This document shows, piece after piece, positions 8,515-16,768 of a stretch of 64,000 bases of DNA. Position 1 is the first letter of the stretch; each line of letters starts with the position of its first letter. The stretch is from positions 186,001 through 250,000 of the forward strand of contig NZ_KB894098.1 of assembly GCF_000374305.1 (NCBI RefSeq), read 5' to 3'. The position numbers were made by a program, and so were the translations under genes. Source of the stretch: Actinomadura flavalba DSM 45200. GTDB lineage: Bacteria > Actinomycetota > Actinomycetes > Streptosporangiales > Streptosporangiaceae. A model generated the notes under the pieces. It was given only the letters and a program-made list of their open reading frames with translations, ran no database searches and was not told the origin of the DNA.

Positions 8515-9120
8515 TTAGGGGGAGGTGGTGGCGTGGGTTTGGAGGGTTTGCCAGAGGGTGTCGGTCTGGGTGTGCAGGGAGTGCAGGGTGCCGGAGTTGT
8601 CCAGGATGTGGTCGGCTGCGGCGCGGCGGGCGGCGCGGGTGGCCTGGGCGGCGATGCGGGCCTCGGCGGCCTCGCGGGTCATGCCGCGATGGGTCGCGAG
8701 GCGTTCGATCTGCGTTTCGACGGGGGCGTCGACGACGATGACGACGTCGTAGAACGAGGCGAGGTCGTTCTCCACCAGCAGCGGGACGTCGTACACGACG
8801 ATCGCGTCGGCCGGGGCGGCGTCCATCAGTTCCTGCATGCGCTCCCCCACGAGCGGATGCACGATCGCGTTGAGGGCCTTGCGCCGGTCGGCGTCCGCGA
8901 AGACGATCTCGCCGACCTTCTCGCGGTCCATCGAGCCGTCCGGCAGCAGCACCTCCGGCCCGAACTCCGCGACGACGGCGTCGAGGCCGGGCGTCCCGGG
9001 CTCCACGACCTCGCGCGCGATGCGGTCGGCGTCGATCACCACCGCGCCGTGCGCGGCCAGCCGCGCCGCCACCTCGCTCTTTCCCGAACCGATCCCGCCG
9101 GTGAGTCCCGCTTTCAGCAC
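8515..9120 (-). CDS. coaE: Dephospho-CoA kinase
   Basis: 201 residues, the usual bacterial length. It phosphorylates dephospho-CoA with ATP, the last step of coenzyme A synthesis, in the cytoplasm. The P-loop GGIGSGKS is at residues 8-15, followed by VVIDADRIAREVV (the conserved DAD substrate-binding motif), HPLVGERM and the lid region RGMTREAAEARI. The GTG at 9118-9120 is the start, placing the P-loop at its normal distance. It is last of a leftward run EEP protein - GNAT - coaE with gaps of 9 and 13 bp, and coaE near rpsA is a conserved actinobacterial neighbourhood. The C-terminus is Thr/Ser/Pro-rich and poorly conserved. Confidence 0.96.
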   Translation of the reverse strand: MLKAGLTGGIGSGKSEVAARLAAHGAVVIDADRIAREVVEPGTPGLDAVVAEFGPEVLLPDGSMDREKVGEIVFADADRRKALNAIVHPLVGERMQELMDAAPADAIVVYDVPLLVENDLASFYDVVIVVDAPVETQIERLATHRGMTREAAEARIAAQATRAARRAAADHILDNSGTLHSLHTQTDTLWQTLQTHATTSP

Positions 9121-9133
9121 GGCACCAACCTAC

Positions 9134-9622
9134 TCAGGGCGCGACCGCGCCCGCCACGAGGGGCTTGCGCAGATGGACGAGCGTCAGGTGCGCGGCCAGG
9201 CGCTCGCGGCGCGTCTCGGTGTAGCCGAGCCGCCGGTACAGCCGCAGGTTCGCGTCGCTGAGGTGCCCGGTGAACAGCACGCAGGCGTCGGCGCGCCCGG
9301 CGACGGCCTCCTCCAGCGCGGTCATCAGCGCCCGGCCGACCCCGGCGCGCTGCGCGTCCGGCGCCACGACGAGCCGCCCGACCAGGCACGTGCGCTCCTG
9401 CACGCGCCCCCGCACGGCGCCGATGACGCGCCCGCCCGCCGTCGCGGCCAGCATGACGGTCCCGGCGTCGGTCACCGCCGCGCGGACCTGCTCCAGCGAC
9501 TCCACCAGCGGCGCGATGAACGGATCACCGTAAAGCTGAGCCTCGGCGACGTACGCGGCCCGCTGGACGGTGAGGATCGGGCCCGCGTCGCCGGGGCCCG
9601 CGGGCCCGATCTCGAACTCCAT
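9134..9622 (-). CDS. GNAT-family N-acetyltransferase
   Basis: 162 residues. The acetyl-CoA binding signature is visible as LVVAPDAQRAGVGRALMTAL (motif A, V.PD.QR.GVG.AL), preceded by the beta-strand GGRVIGAVRGRVQ and followed by CVLFTGHLSDANLRLYRRLG, the usual motif B. ATG at 9620-9622. It lies 9 bp after the EEP-protein gene and 13 bp before coaE, so probably one transcript. The substrate cannot be inferred. Confidence 0.85.
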   Translation of the reverse strand: MEFEIGPAGPGDAGPILTVQRAAYVAEAQLYGDPFIAPLVESLEQVRAAVTDAGTVMLAATAGGRVIGAVRGRVQERTCLVGRLVVAPDAQRAGVGRALMTALEEAVAGRADACVLFTGHLSDANLRLYRRLGYTETRRERLAAHLTLVHLRKPLVAGAVAP

Positions 9623-9631
9623 CCGACGACC

Positions 9632-12031
9632 CTACTGCGCGAGCCGCACCGTGACCCGCACCGGACGATGGTCGGGGCCGGGGACGACGGGGACCACGTA
9701 GTCGGTGAACAGCAGGTCGTCCGTCGCGAAGATCCAGTCGAGCCGCCGCCCCGACGCGGTCGTCGGCGCGGGGTCGCCGGTGCCGGCGCTGCGCAGCCCC
9801 GTCCCGTCGGTCATCCGCAGGATCTCCCGGTCGCCGGGCTCGGCGTTGAACGCGCCGCCGATGATCGTATGCGGCGCGCCGCCCCAGGCGCGCAGCAGCG
9901 CCGACGTCTCGCGCATCCGGTCCCGTTCGTGCTCCGCGCCGGATTGCAGGTGGGTGGACCACACGTCGAGAAGCCCGGCGCCGGTGTCCAGGCGCGCCCA
10001 CACGTATCCGTGGATCTGCGACCAATCGCCGCGCGGCATCCGCCCGACGCCGGACCCGCGCACGGGCAGCGTGGTGAGGATCGCGTTGCCGAACTGGCCG
10101 TCGGCGGCGGGCCCCCACAGCAGGGTCATGCCGAGCCGCCGCGACAGCCACACCGCGACGTCGGTGGTGCCCGACAGCAGCGAACCGCGCCCGGTCTCCT
10201 GGAGCAGCACGACCTGGGGGCGCTGCGCGGCGATCGTCCGGGCGGCGCGGTCGGGGTCGAGGCGGCCGGAGGCGTCCACGGCGTCGTGCACGTTGTAGCT
10301 GAGGACGTTCACCTCGCCGCGCCGGCCGGACGGCGGCGGCGCGTCGGCGGCCGGGGCGGCGACCGCGTACAGCGCGGTCCCGGCGAGCAGGACGAGCGCG
10401 GACGCCCCGGCGACCAGCGCCCGCAGCGGCGCGCGGGCGGGCAGCGGCCCGCCGCGCGCGGCGGTGATGGCGGCCAGGCCGCCGAGCCCCAGCCCGGCCA
10501 GGCCGGGCAGCGCGTTGTTGGGGAACGGCAGCGAGGTCAGCGCGCTGAGCTGGTACGGCACCAGGACGACGGCGATGAGCAGCCCGCCGAACGCGCCCGC
10601 GACGTCCACCCGCCAGGGCGCCCCGGCGCCGCGCCCGCCGCGCCGCAGCGGCGCCCGGCACGCGACGGCCAGCAGCCACGCCGCGAGGACCTGCCCGACG
10701 ATGACGACGGGCACGATCTCGACGCCGGAGATCGCGAACGTACCGGCGATGGCGGCGGCGCCGAGGCCGAGCAGCGTCCCGCCGAGCACGCAGACGCCGC
10801 CGGGCACGGCGCGCACGGCCAGCCCCGAGGCGAGGAACGCCAGCGCGAGCGCCTGCCCGGCGACGATGACCAGGTGCGCGGTCGTCAGCGACAGCCAGCC
10901 CGCCGACGCGACGAACGCGGGACTGGCGAGCACGAGGATCTGGAGGGCGAGGAAGGGGCCGAACGCGGCGGCGCCGAACGCGTCCCGCCAGGACACGCCG
11001 GGCGCGGGCACGAGGCCGCCGCTGACCTCCCGGTAGAGGGCGGCGGCGCCGAGCGCGACGACGGCGAGGCAGACGAGCCACGGCCCGATCCCGGCCTGCC
11101 AGACGGGGTCCCAGGTGGCGAACGCCATCCGGACGGACGTGTCGGCGGCCAGGCCCGCGACGGCGGCGGTGGCGAAGCCCACGCCGGACAGTCCGCGCGC
11201 GCCCTCGTACAGGGCGGCGACGGCGAGCATGCCGAGCGCGGTGCCGAGGAACGCCAGCCACACCTGCGGCCCGGTCGCCTGCGCGACCAGCCGGACGAGC
11301 AGCAGCCCGCCGATCCCGGTGAGCAGCAGGCCCCGCGCCCCGGCGGCGCGCCGCACGACGGGCGCCACCAGCCCGGCCAGGTACAGCAGCGCCACGACGC
11401 CGCCGGCCACGGCGGCGCCCGCCGAGTCGGCGAAGTGGTCGAGCTGGGAGAAGGAGAACCGCAGCGTCTGCGCGAGCACCGCGACCGTGACGGCGATCAG
11501 CACCAGCCGCGCGGGCCCCTGCGGGATCACCGACACCCGTCGCCGCACCCCGGCCCGGCGCCGCCCCCGGCGCCCTACCCCGTACCCGCCGCTCTCCGGG
11601 CCAGAGCCGTTCCCGCCGCTCTCCGGGCCAGAGCCGTTCCCGCCCCCGCCGCCGTTCCCGCCCCAGCCGCCGTTTCCGGAACCGCCATCGTTTCCACGAC
11701 CGCCGCCGAAGGCGGGCTGCGGTGCCTGCCCGGGCGGCGGGCCGCCAGGTCCCCGGCCGTGGGGGTGACGGCCGCGCTCGGCGTCGTAGCCCGGTGGCAC
11801 AGCGCCCTGGGGGCCGTGTCCGTGCGGGGTTGCCGCAGGCGGCGGCTCGCCGGGGGCGCCGGGCGGGGGCGCCGCGTGGCGTCCGCGCGGCGGCTGGGCG
11901 GGGGTGGAGTGGGGGTCGGTACCGGTCAATTGAACAGGTGCTCCCGGACGGGGGACGGTCGGTCGGGCGGGACCGCTGAAACGGACCACGGCCGAAAGGA
12001 GATCCGCGGATCGCCTCCCGGCCGTGTTCAT
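9632..12031 (-). CDS. Polytopic membrane protein with C-terminal endonuclease/exonuclease/phosphatase (EEP) domain
   Basis: About 799 residues from the ATG at 12029-12031 (GGTGG a few bases upstream; an ATG at 12082 adds 17 residues). A 150-residue Pro/Gly-rich N-terminus with short GNGSGPESG repeats precedes 11 or so membrane helices, then a soluble EEP domain in the last 250 residues. EEP motifs: VLSYNVHD, VVLLQETG, WSTHLQ, RRLDWIFA and PDHRPV. The usual catalytic GDFN is GAFN here, so the Asp that pairs with the Asn is replaced by Ala. The fold is that of DNase I, sphingomyelinase and inositol phosphatases; a role on lipids or cell-surface phosphoesters is a guess, and activity may be altered. 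Confidence 0.8.
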   Translation of the reverse strand: MNTAGRRSADLLSAVVRFSGPARPTVPRPGAPVQLTGTDPHSTPAQPPRGRHAAPPPGAPGEPPPAATPHGHGPQGAVPPGYDAERGRHPHGRGPGGPPPGQAPQPAFGGGRGNDGGSGNGGWGGNGGGGGNGSGPESGGNGSGPESGGYGVGRRGRRRAGVRRRVSVIPQGPARLVLIAVTVAVLAQTLRFSFSQLDHFADSAGAAVAGGVVALLYLAGLVAPVVRRAAGARGLLLTGIGGLLLVRLVAQATGPQVWLAFLGTALGMLAVAALYEGARGLSGVGFATAAVAGLAADTSVRMAFATWDPVWQAGIGPWLVCLAVVALGAAALYREVSGGLVPAPGVSWRDAFGAAAFGPFLALQILVLASPAFVASAGWLSLTTAHLVIVAGQALALAFLASGLAVRAVPGGVCVLGGTLLGLGAAAIAGTFAISGVEIVPVVIVGQVLAAWLLAVACRAPLRRGGRGAGAPWRVDVAGAFGGLLIAVVLVPYQLSALTSLPFPNNALPGLAGLGLGGLAAITAARGGPLPARAPLRALVAGASALVLLAGTALYAVAAPAADAPPPSGRRGEVNVLSYNVHDAVDASGRLDPDRAARTIAAQRPQVVLLQETGRGSLLSGTTDVAVWLSRRLGMTLLWGPAADGQFGNAILTTLPVRGSGVGRMPRGDWSQIHGYVWARLDTGAGLLDVWSTHLQSGAEHERDRMRETSALLRAWGGAPHTIIGGAFNAEPGDREILRMTDGTGLRSAGTGDPAPTTASGRRLDWIFATDDLLFTDYVVPVVPGPDHRPVRVTVRLAQ

Positions 12032-12082
12032 CCTGCCACCGGACTCCCCGAACCGCCGCCCGGGACGCGCCACACACCCCAC

Positions 12083-12225
12083 CCAACCCCCAACAACCCC
12101 GCCAAATCACAACCCCGCGCGCACAGCCCACCACGCGCGGCACCCGCAGAAACCCGCCACCCGCACGGCCCCGCTCCCCCGCGCGAACGTGGCGTGCGAG
12201 CGGTGACGCCCGTGTGAACGACCAG
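12083..12225. other. Non-coding spacer, C-rich half
   Basis: Together with the tandem repeats to 12577, this forms a long gap between the EEP-protein gene and the end of rpsA. It is pyrimidine-rich on the + strand to about 12180, then changes to G-rich. I see no gene, only the repeats that follow. Confidence 0.5.
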
Positions 12226-12577
12226 TGGGAGCCGTGCCGCAGGTGGGCTGGTCGGGGTGCGGCCCAGGTGCGTGCGGGGCCGGTACGGCGTGAGACGCCG
12301 GGGGAAACGCGGCGACGCCCGCCCGCGGTCGGCTGGGAGCCGGTGCCGCAGGTGGACTGGTCGAGGTGCGGCCCAGGTGCGTGCGGGGCCGGTACGGCGT
12401 GAGACGCCGGGGGAAACGCGGCGACGCCCGCCCGCGGTCGGCTGGGAGCCGGTGCCGCAGGTGGACTGGTCGAGGTGCGGCCCAGGTGCGTGCAGGGCCG
12501 GGTACGGCGCGAGGCGCCGGGGGAAACACGGCGACGCCCGCCCGCGGTCGGCTGGGAGCCGGTGCCGCAGGCGGGCG
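12226..12577. repeat. 109-bp tandem repeat, three copies plus a partial fourth
   Basis: Copies begin with TGGGAGCCG at 12226, 12334, 12443 and (partial) 12553, giving periods of 108, 109 and 110 bp; the length changes are single-base indels. Copies 1 and 2 are nearly identical. Each holds a small hairpin: CGGCGT-GAG-ACGCCG at 12286-12300 and 12395-12409, and CGGCGC-GAG-GCGCCG at 12505-12519. The third has a compensating base-pair change. A second short hairpin, CGGCT-GGG-AGCCG, spans the unit junctions. The array lies about 70 bp past the rpsA stop; indels of one base argue against it being coding. Confidence 0.9.
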
Positions 12578-12647
12578 TCGGTGGTGCGGGACGGCCCTGG
12601 GGCCGTCCGGGTGGTGGGCGCGGGGTGTGCCCGCGCCCACCTGACGG

Positions 12648-14141
12648 TCACTGGCCGCCGGACAGCTTCTCGCGCAGGGCCGCGAGGGCCTCGTCGGTCG
12701 CCAGGGCGCCGCCGGTCTGCTCGGTCTCGCCGCCGCCCGAGTACGAGGTCTCGGTGCCGCCGCCGGTGCTGCCGCCCGCGGGGGCGGCCGTGTCGGCCTC
12801 GGCCTCGGCCTTGCGGGCCTCTTCGATCTGCTTGCGGTGAGCGTCGAAGCGGGACCGGGCCTCGGCGTACTGCCGCTCCCAGGTCTCGCGCTGCTCGTCG
12901 AAGCCCTCGAGCCACTCGCCGGTGTCGGAGTCGAAGCCCTCGGGGTACTTGTAGTTCCCCTGGTCGTCGTACTCGGCGGGCATGCCGTACAGCGTCGGGT
13001 CGAAGTCCTCTTCCTCGATGCCGGCGGCGCTCTCGTTGGCCTGCTTGAGCGACAGGCTGATGCGGCGCCGGTCGAGGTCGATGTCGATGATCTTCACGAA
13101 GATCTCGTCGCCGACCTGGACGACCTGCTCGGGGATCTCCACGTGGCGCTCGGCCAGCTCGGAGATGTGCACCAGGCCCTCGATGCCCTCCTCGACGCGG
13201 ACGAACGCACCGAACGGCACCAGCTTGGTGACGCGGCCCGGCACGACCTGCCCGATCTGGTGGGTGCGGGCGAACTGCTGCCACGGGTCTTCCTGGGTCG
13301 CCTTGAGCGACAGGGAGACGCGCTCGCGCTCCATGTCGACGTCCAGGACCTCGACCGTGACCTCCTGGCCGACCTCGACGACCTCGGAGGGGTGGTCGAT
13401 GTGCTTCCAGGACAGCTCGGAGACGTGCACCAGACCGTCGACGCCGCCGAGGTCGACGAACGCGCCGAAGTTGACGATGGAGGACACGACGCCCTTGCGG
13501 ACCTGGCCCTTCTGGAGCGTGTTGAGGAAGGTCTGGCGGACCTCGCTCTGCGTCTGCTCCAGCCAGGCGCGGCGGGACAGGACCACGTTGTTGCGGTTCT
13601 TGTCCAGCTCGATGATCTTGGCTTCGAGCTCGCGGCCGACGTACGGCTGGAGGTCGCGGACGCGGCGCATCTCGACCAGCGACGCGGGCAGGAAGCCGCG
13701 CAGGCCGATGTCGAGGATGAGACCGCCCTTGACGACCTCGATGACCGTGCCGGTGACGATGCCGTCCTCGTCCTTGATCTTCTCGATCGTGCCCCAGGCG
13801 CGCTCGTACTGGGCGCGCTTCTTGGACAGGATCAGGCGGCCCTCCTTGTCCTCCTTCTGGAGGACCAGGGCCTCGACGTGGTCTCCGACGGCGACGACCT
13901 CGTTGGGGTCGACGTCGTGCTTGATGGAGAGCTCACGGGAGGGGATGACACCTTCCGTCTTGTAGCCGATGTCGAGGAGGACCTCGTCTCGATCGACCTT
14001 GACGACGGTGCCTTCGACGATGTCGCCGTCATTGAAGTACTTGATGGTCTCGTCGATCGCTGCGAGGAAGGCTTCCTCGGACCCGATGTCGTTGACCGCT
14101 ACCTGCGGGGTGGTCGAGGTGGCCTCGGTGCTGCTCGTCAT
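12648..14141 (-). CDS. rpsA: 30S ribosomal protein S1
   Basis: 497 residues, the usual actinobacterial four-domain form. S1/OB repeats lie at about residues 37-105, 123-190, 208-277 and 295-363 (GDIVEGTVVKVDRDEVLLDIG; GGLILDIGLRGFLPAS; FGAFVDLGGVDGLVHVSELSW; FGAFVRVEEGIEGLVHISELA), followed by a charged Gly/Ser-rich tail. It helps mRNA reach the 30S subunit. The start is ATG at 14139-14141; the frame continues upstream but that part is non-conserved and lies in the leader. A good vegetative promoter sits about 200 bp upstream and the 109-bp repeats follow the stop. In an organism with many leaderless mRNAs, S1 is expected to serve the leadered ones. Confidence 0.97.
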   Translation of the reverse strand: MTSSTEATSTTPQVAVNDIGSEEAFLAAIDETIKYFNDGDIVEGTVVKVDRDEVLLDIGYKTEGVIPSRELSIKHDVDPNEVVAVGDHVEALVLQKEDKEGRLILSKKRAQYERAWGTIEKIKDEDGIVTGTVIEVVKGGLILDIGLRGFLPASLVEMRRVRDLQPYVGRELEAKIIELDKNRNNVVLSRRAWLEQTQSEVRQTFLNTLQKGQVRKGVVSSIVNFGAFVDLGGVDGLVHVSELSWKHIDHPSEVVEVGQEVTVEVLDVDMERERVSLSLKATQEDPWQQFARTHQIGQVVPGRVTKLVPFGAFVRVEEGIEGLVHISELAERHVEIPEQVVQVGDEIFVKIIDIDLDRRRISLSLKQANESAAGIEEEDFDPTLYGMPAEYDDQGNYKYPEGFDSDTGEWLEGFDEQRETWERQYAEARSRFDAHRKQIEEARKAEAEADTAAPAGGSTGGGTETSYSGGGETEQTGGALATDEALAALREKLSGGQ

Positions 14142-14341
14142 GTGTCGGCTGGCTCCGGATACGGACATAGTCGGTGTCAAGACTGCGCGGAGGGCCGTTA
14201 TCCGCCCTGCCGTGGACCGGAGGGGAAGAGACGGGGGTGCCAGGCGGCTCCCCGCGTCAGTGAACCGAACCGATGTCGACGACCTGACCGAGCGCGAGCT
14301 TGCTCCGTCCGAAGCACGCACAAGCCCACAGCGCAGCGATC

Positions 14342-14370
14342 AGGATATGGGATACTCAGCGGCAGGTCAA
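14342..14370 (-). promoter_or_regulatory. Vegetative-type promoter for rpsA
   Basis: On the minus strand TTGACC (14365-14370) is separated by exactly 17 bp from TATCCT (14342-14347). This matches principal-sigma consensus well and would give a leader of about 190 nt for rpsA, long enough for autoregulation by S1, which is known in other bacteria but not shown here. Confidence 0.6.
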
Positions 14371-14408
14371 TCGAGTCATGACCGGCCGCCCTGACCGGGC
14401 GTCGGCGC

Positions 14409-15530
14409 TCAGTACACGCGGCCGCGGTCGCGCAGGTGGGACGCGAGCCGGTCGGAGGCCGCGCGCGGGAACGTGATGGTCGCGGGGTCGCCGTCGGAGG
14501 TGTAGCGCTCGCCGGGATTCTTCCGGAGATGCTCCAGCCATGCTACCGAACAGTAGCGTCGGCAGTCGTTCTCCTTGATCTTCCCTTCGGACCGGACGCG
14601 GTTGATCGCGTACCGGTCGAACGCGGCGGCGAAGGGCGACTCCGACGGCCGCCAGCCCGCGAGGAAGACGCCCTGGAAGCCGTACCGGTCGCCGTCCCGG
14701 CGGGCCCAGGACGGCGTGCGGGGCACGGCGCCGAACGGGTAGGCGAGCGTCGCGGTGTGGGCGCCGGTCAGCTCGACGATCCGCCGCTCCAGGTCACCGA
14801 TCTCCGCCCGGACCCTCTTCTTCGTCAGCGCCGACAGGTCGGCGTGCGTGCGCGTGTGGTTGCCGATCTCGAACCCGTTGCGGACGAGCCAGGCCAGCCC
14901 CTCGGCGGCGCGGTCGCCGAGGCCGAACATGTCCTCGTTGACGTAGAACGTCGCGACCGGGCGGAACCCGGGGTGGGCGCGCGCCACCTCCCGGAGGACC
15001 GCGACGGCGGTGTCCGGGGCCGGGGCGCCGTTCGCGTCCAGGGCGAAGTGGCCGGGGGTGCCGTCGTCGAAGGTGAGGACGACCGGGTGACGCCCGGCGG
15101 GGACGTCCAGGTCGCCGCGCACGAACTCGGCGGCGGTAACGGGAACGTAACCGTCGCGCGCCAGCGCGGTCAGCTCGGCGCGCAGTTCCCCGACCGACCG
15201 GTCCAGGGACTGCTCCGGCTTCGCGACGATCCGGTGGTACATGAGCACGGGCACGACGCCGAGTTCGTTGGCCCGGGCGGCGCGCGCGGCCGGGGCGGCC
15301 TCGGGCAGCGGCGCGTCGGGGGGCGTCGTCGGCGTGGGGGTGGCGGGCGGCGCGGCGGGGCCGGACGGTTCCGGGGACGGCGCGACGGACGCGGGCGCGG
15401 CGGGCGGCGGGGTCGCGGCGGCGCGGGCGGCCGTCGCCGCCTCCGGCGGGTTCCGGTCGCCGGGCAGCACGAATCCGAGGACGAGCGCGACGACCACGAC
15501 GGCGCCGGCGAGCTTGTGCAGGACGGGCAC
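14409..15530 (-). CDS. Membrane-anchored polysaccharide deacetylase (NodB domain)
   Basis: 373 residues from GTG at 15528-15530, chosen because GGAAGG lies just upstream; the longer frame to 15617 has no ribosome site. One N-terminal membrane segment (residues 6-24, LAGAVVVVALVLGFVL) is followed by a long Pro/Ala linker and then a NodB carbohydrate esterase domain. The first metal motif is VVLTFDDG and the second is NHTRTHADL; AYPFGAV follows further on. Proteins of this kind remove N- or O-acetyl groups from peptidoglycan or other polysaccharides outside the cell. It stands alone, divergent from the asparaginase gene. Confidence 0.88.
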   Translation of the reverse strand: MPVLHKLAGAVVVVALVLGFVLPGDRNPPEAATAARAAATPPPAAPASVAPSPEPSGPAAPPATPTPTTPPDAPLPEAAPAARAARANELGVVPVLMYHRIVAKPEQSLDRSVGELRAELTALARDGYVPVTAAEFVRGDLDVPAGRHPVVLTFDDGTPGHFALDANGAPAPDTAVAVLREVARAHPGFRPVATFYVNEDMFGLGDRAAEGLAWLVRNGFEIGNHTRTHADLSALTKKRVRAEIGDLERRIVELTGAHTATLAYPFGAVPRTPSWARRDGDRYGFQGVFLAGWRPSESPFAAAFDRYAINRVRSEGKIKENDCRRYCSVAWLEHLRKNPGERYTSDGDPATITFPRAASDRLASHLRDRGRVY

Positions 15531-15699
15531 GGGCCTTCCGTTCCGCTGGGGGGCCAGCACAGCGTACGGCGGCGGCGCCGTCCCGGGACAGAGCCCGCCG
15601 GGAAACGGACACGGCACTTCTCCGGAACATCACCGACGGTCACTCTGGGTAACACCGCACTGATCGGGCCCGTCGCGGGGCGGGCCGGGAGGGGGCGGT

Positions 15700-16704
15700 G
15701 TGCGGCGGCTGGTGATGCTCGGGACGGGCGGGACGATCGCGTCCCGGGAGACGCCGCGCGGCCTGGCCGCCAAGGTGGGCGCGGCCGAGCTGCTGCGCGC
15801 GGCGAACGCGGTGTGGGACGACCCGCGCGTGCGGGTGGACGTCCGCGACCTGGGCCCCGTGTCGAGCTTCGCCGCGAGCACCGCCGACGCGCTCGGCATC
15901 GCCGGCGCCGCGCTGGCGGCGGCGCGGGAGGCCGACGGCGTCGTCCTCACCTACGGCACCGACACGATGGAGGAGCTGGCGTTCCTGCTGGCGCTGTGCC
16001 ACGACGGCGCGGCGCCGATCGTGCTGACGGGGGCGCAGCGCCCGGCGAGCGCGGCGGGCCGCGACGGCGACCGCAACCTGGCGGCGGCGCTGCGCTGGGC
16101 GGCGTCGCCGCAGGCCGAGGACACCGGGGTGTCGGTGGTGTTCCACGGCCGCGCCTGGCCCGCGATCGGGGTGCGCAAGGTGGACTCGTACGGGCTCGCG
16201 GCGTTCGCGGCGCCGGGCCGGAGCCCGCTGGCGGCCGTGGACGAGGCGGGCGTCCGCGCCCCGTTCGCGGCGGTGCGGCGGCCCGCGCCGCTGCTGGCCC
16301 CGCTCCCGGACGACCTGCCGCGCGTGGACGTGGCCGCCCAGTACCTCGGCTGCGACGCGACGGCGGTGCGGGCGGCGGCGTCGGCGGGGGCGCGGGGCGT
16401 GGTGCTCGCGGCGATGGGCGCGGGGAACGCGCCCGCGTCCGTCGTGGCGGCGGCCCGGGACCTGATCGCGGACGGCGTCCCGGTCGCGGTGGCGAGCCGC
16501 ACGGGCGCGGGCCCGGTGCTCGGCCTGTACGCGGGCGCCGGGGCCGAGCTGTCCCGCGCGGGCGCCCTCTTCGCGGGCGACCTGTCCCCGTGGCAGGCGC
16601 GGCTGCTGCTGGCCGCGTCGCTGGTGGACGGCGGAGACGCCGCGGGCGCCCTGGCGCGCTGTCGCGACTGGATGGCCGAGGCGGGCGTCACGTCCCGGCC
16701 CTGA
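15700..16704 (+). CDS. Type-II-like L-asparaginase
   Basis: 334 residues from GTG at 15700 behind a GGGAGGGGG ribosome site. It hydrolyses asparagine to aspartate and ammonia. Both catalytic threonine motifs are present: GTGGTIAS near residue 8-15 and YGTDTMEELAF near 84-94; the motif PIVLTGAQRPAS is also typical. No signal peptide is visible, so it is probably cytoplasmic. A conserved HGRAWPAIGVRKVDSYGLAAF segment matches the asparaginase/glutaminase family. It converges on polA with 64 bp between. Confidence 0.9.
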   Translation: MRRLVMLGTGGTIASRETPRGLAAKVGAAELLRAANAVWDDPRVRVDVRDLGPVSSFAASTADALGIAGAALAAAREADGVVLTYGTDTMEELAFLLALCHDGAAPIVLTGAQRPASAAGRDGDRNLAAALRWAASPQAEDTGVSVVFHGRAWPAIGVRKVDSYGLAAFAAPGRSPLAAVDEAGVRAPFAAVRRPAPLLAPLPDDLPRVDVAAQYLGCDATAVRAAASAGARGVVLAAMGAGNAPASVVAAARDLIADGVPVAVASRTGAGPVLGLYAGAGAELSRAGALFAGDLSPWQARLLLAASLVDGGDAAGALARCRDWMAEAGVTSRP

Positions 16705-16768
16705 ACGGCCGCGCTCCGGTCGGCGTCGGCCGCGCCGCCGTCGTCTCTCTCCTCGGCGCGGCGCCCGC

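Noticed and set aside
12226..12577. 109-bp repeats as a CRISPR array
   Set aside because: Repeats are directly adjacent, without unique spacers, and no cas genes are present.
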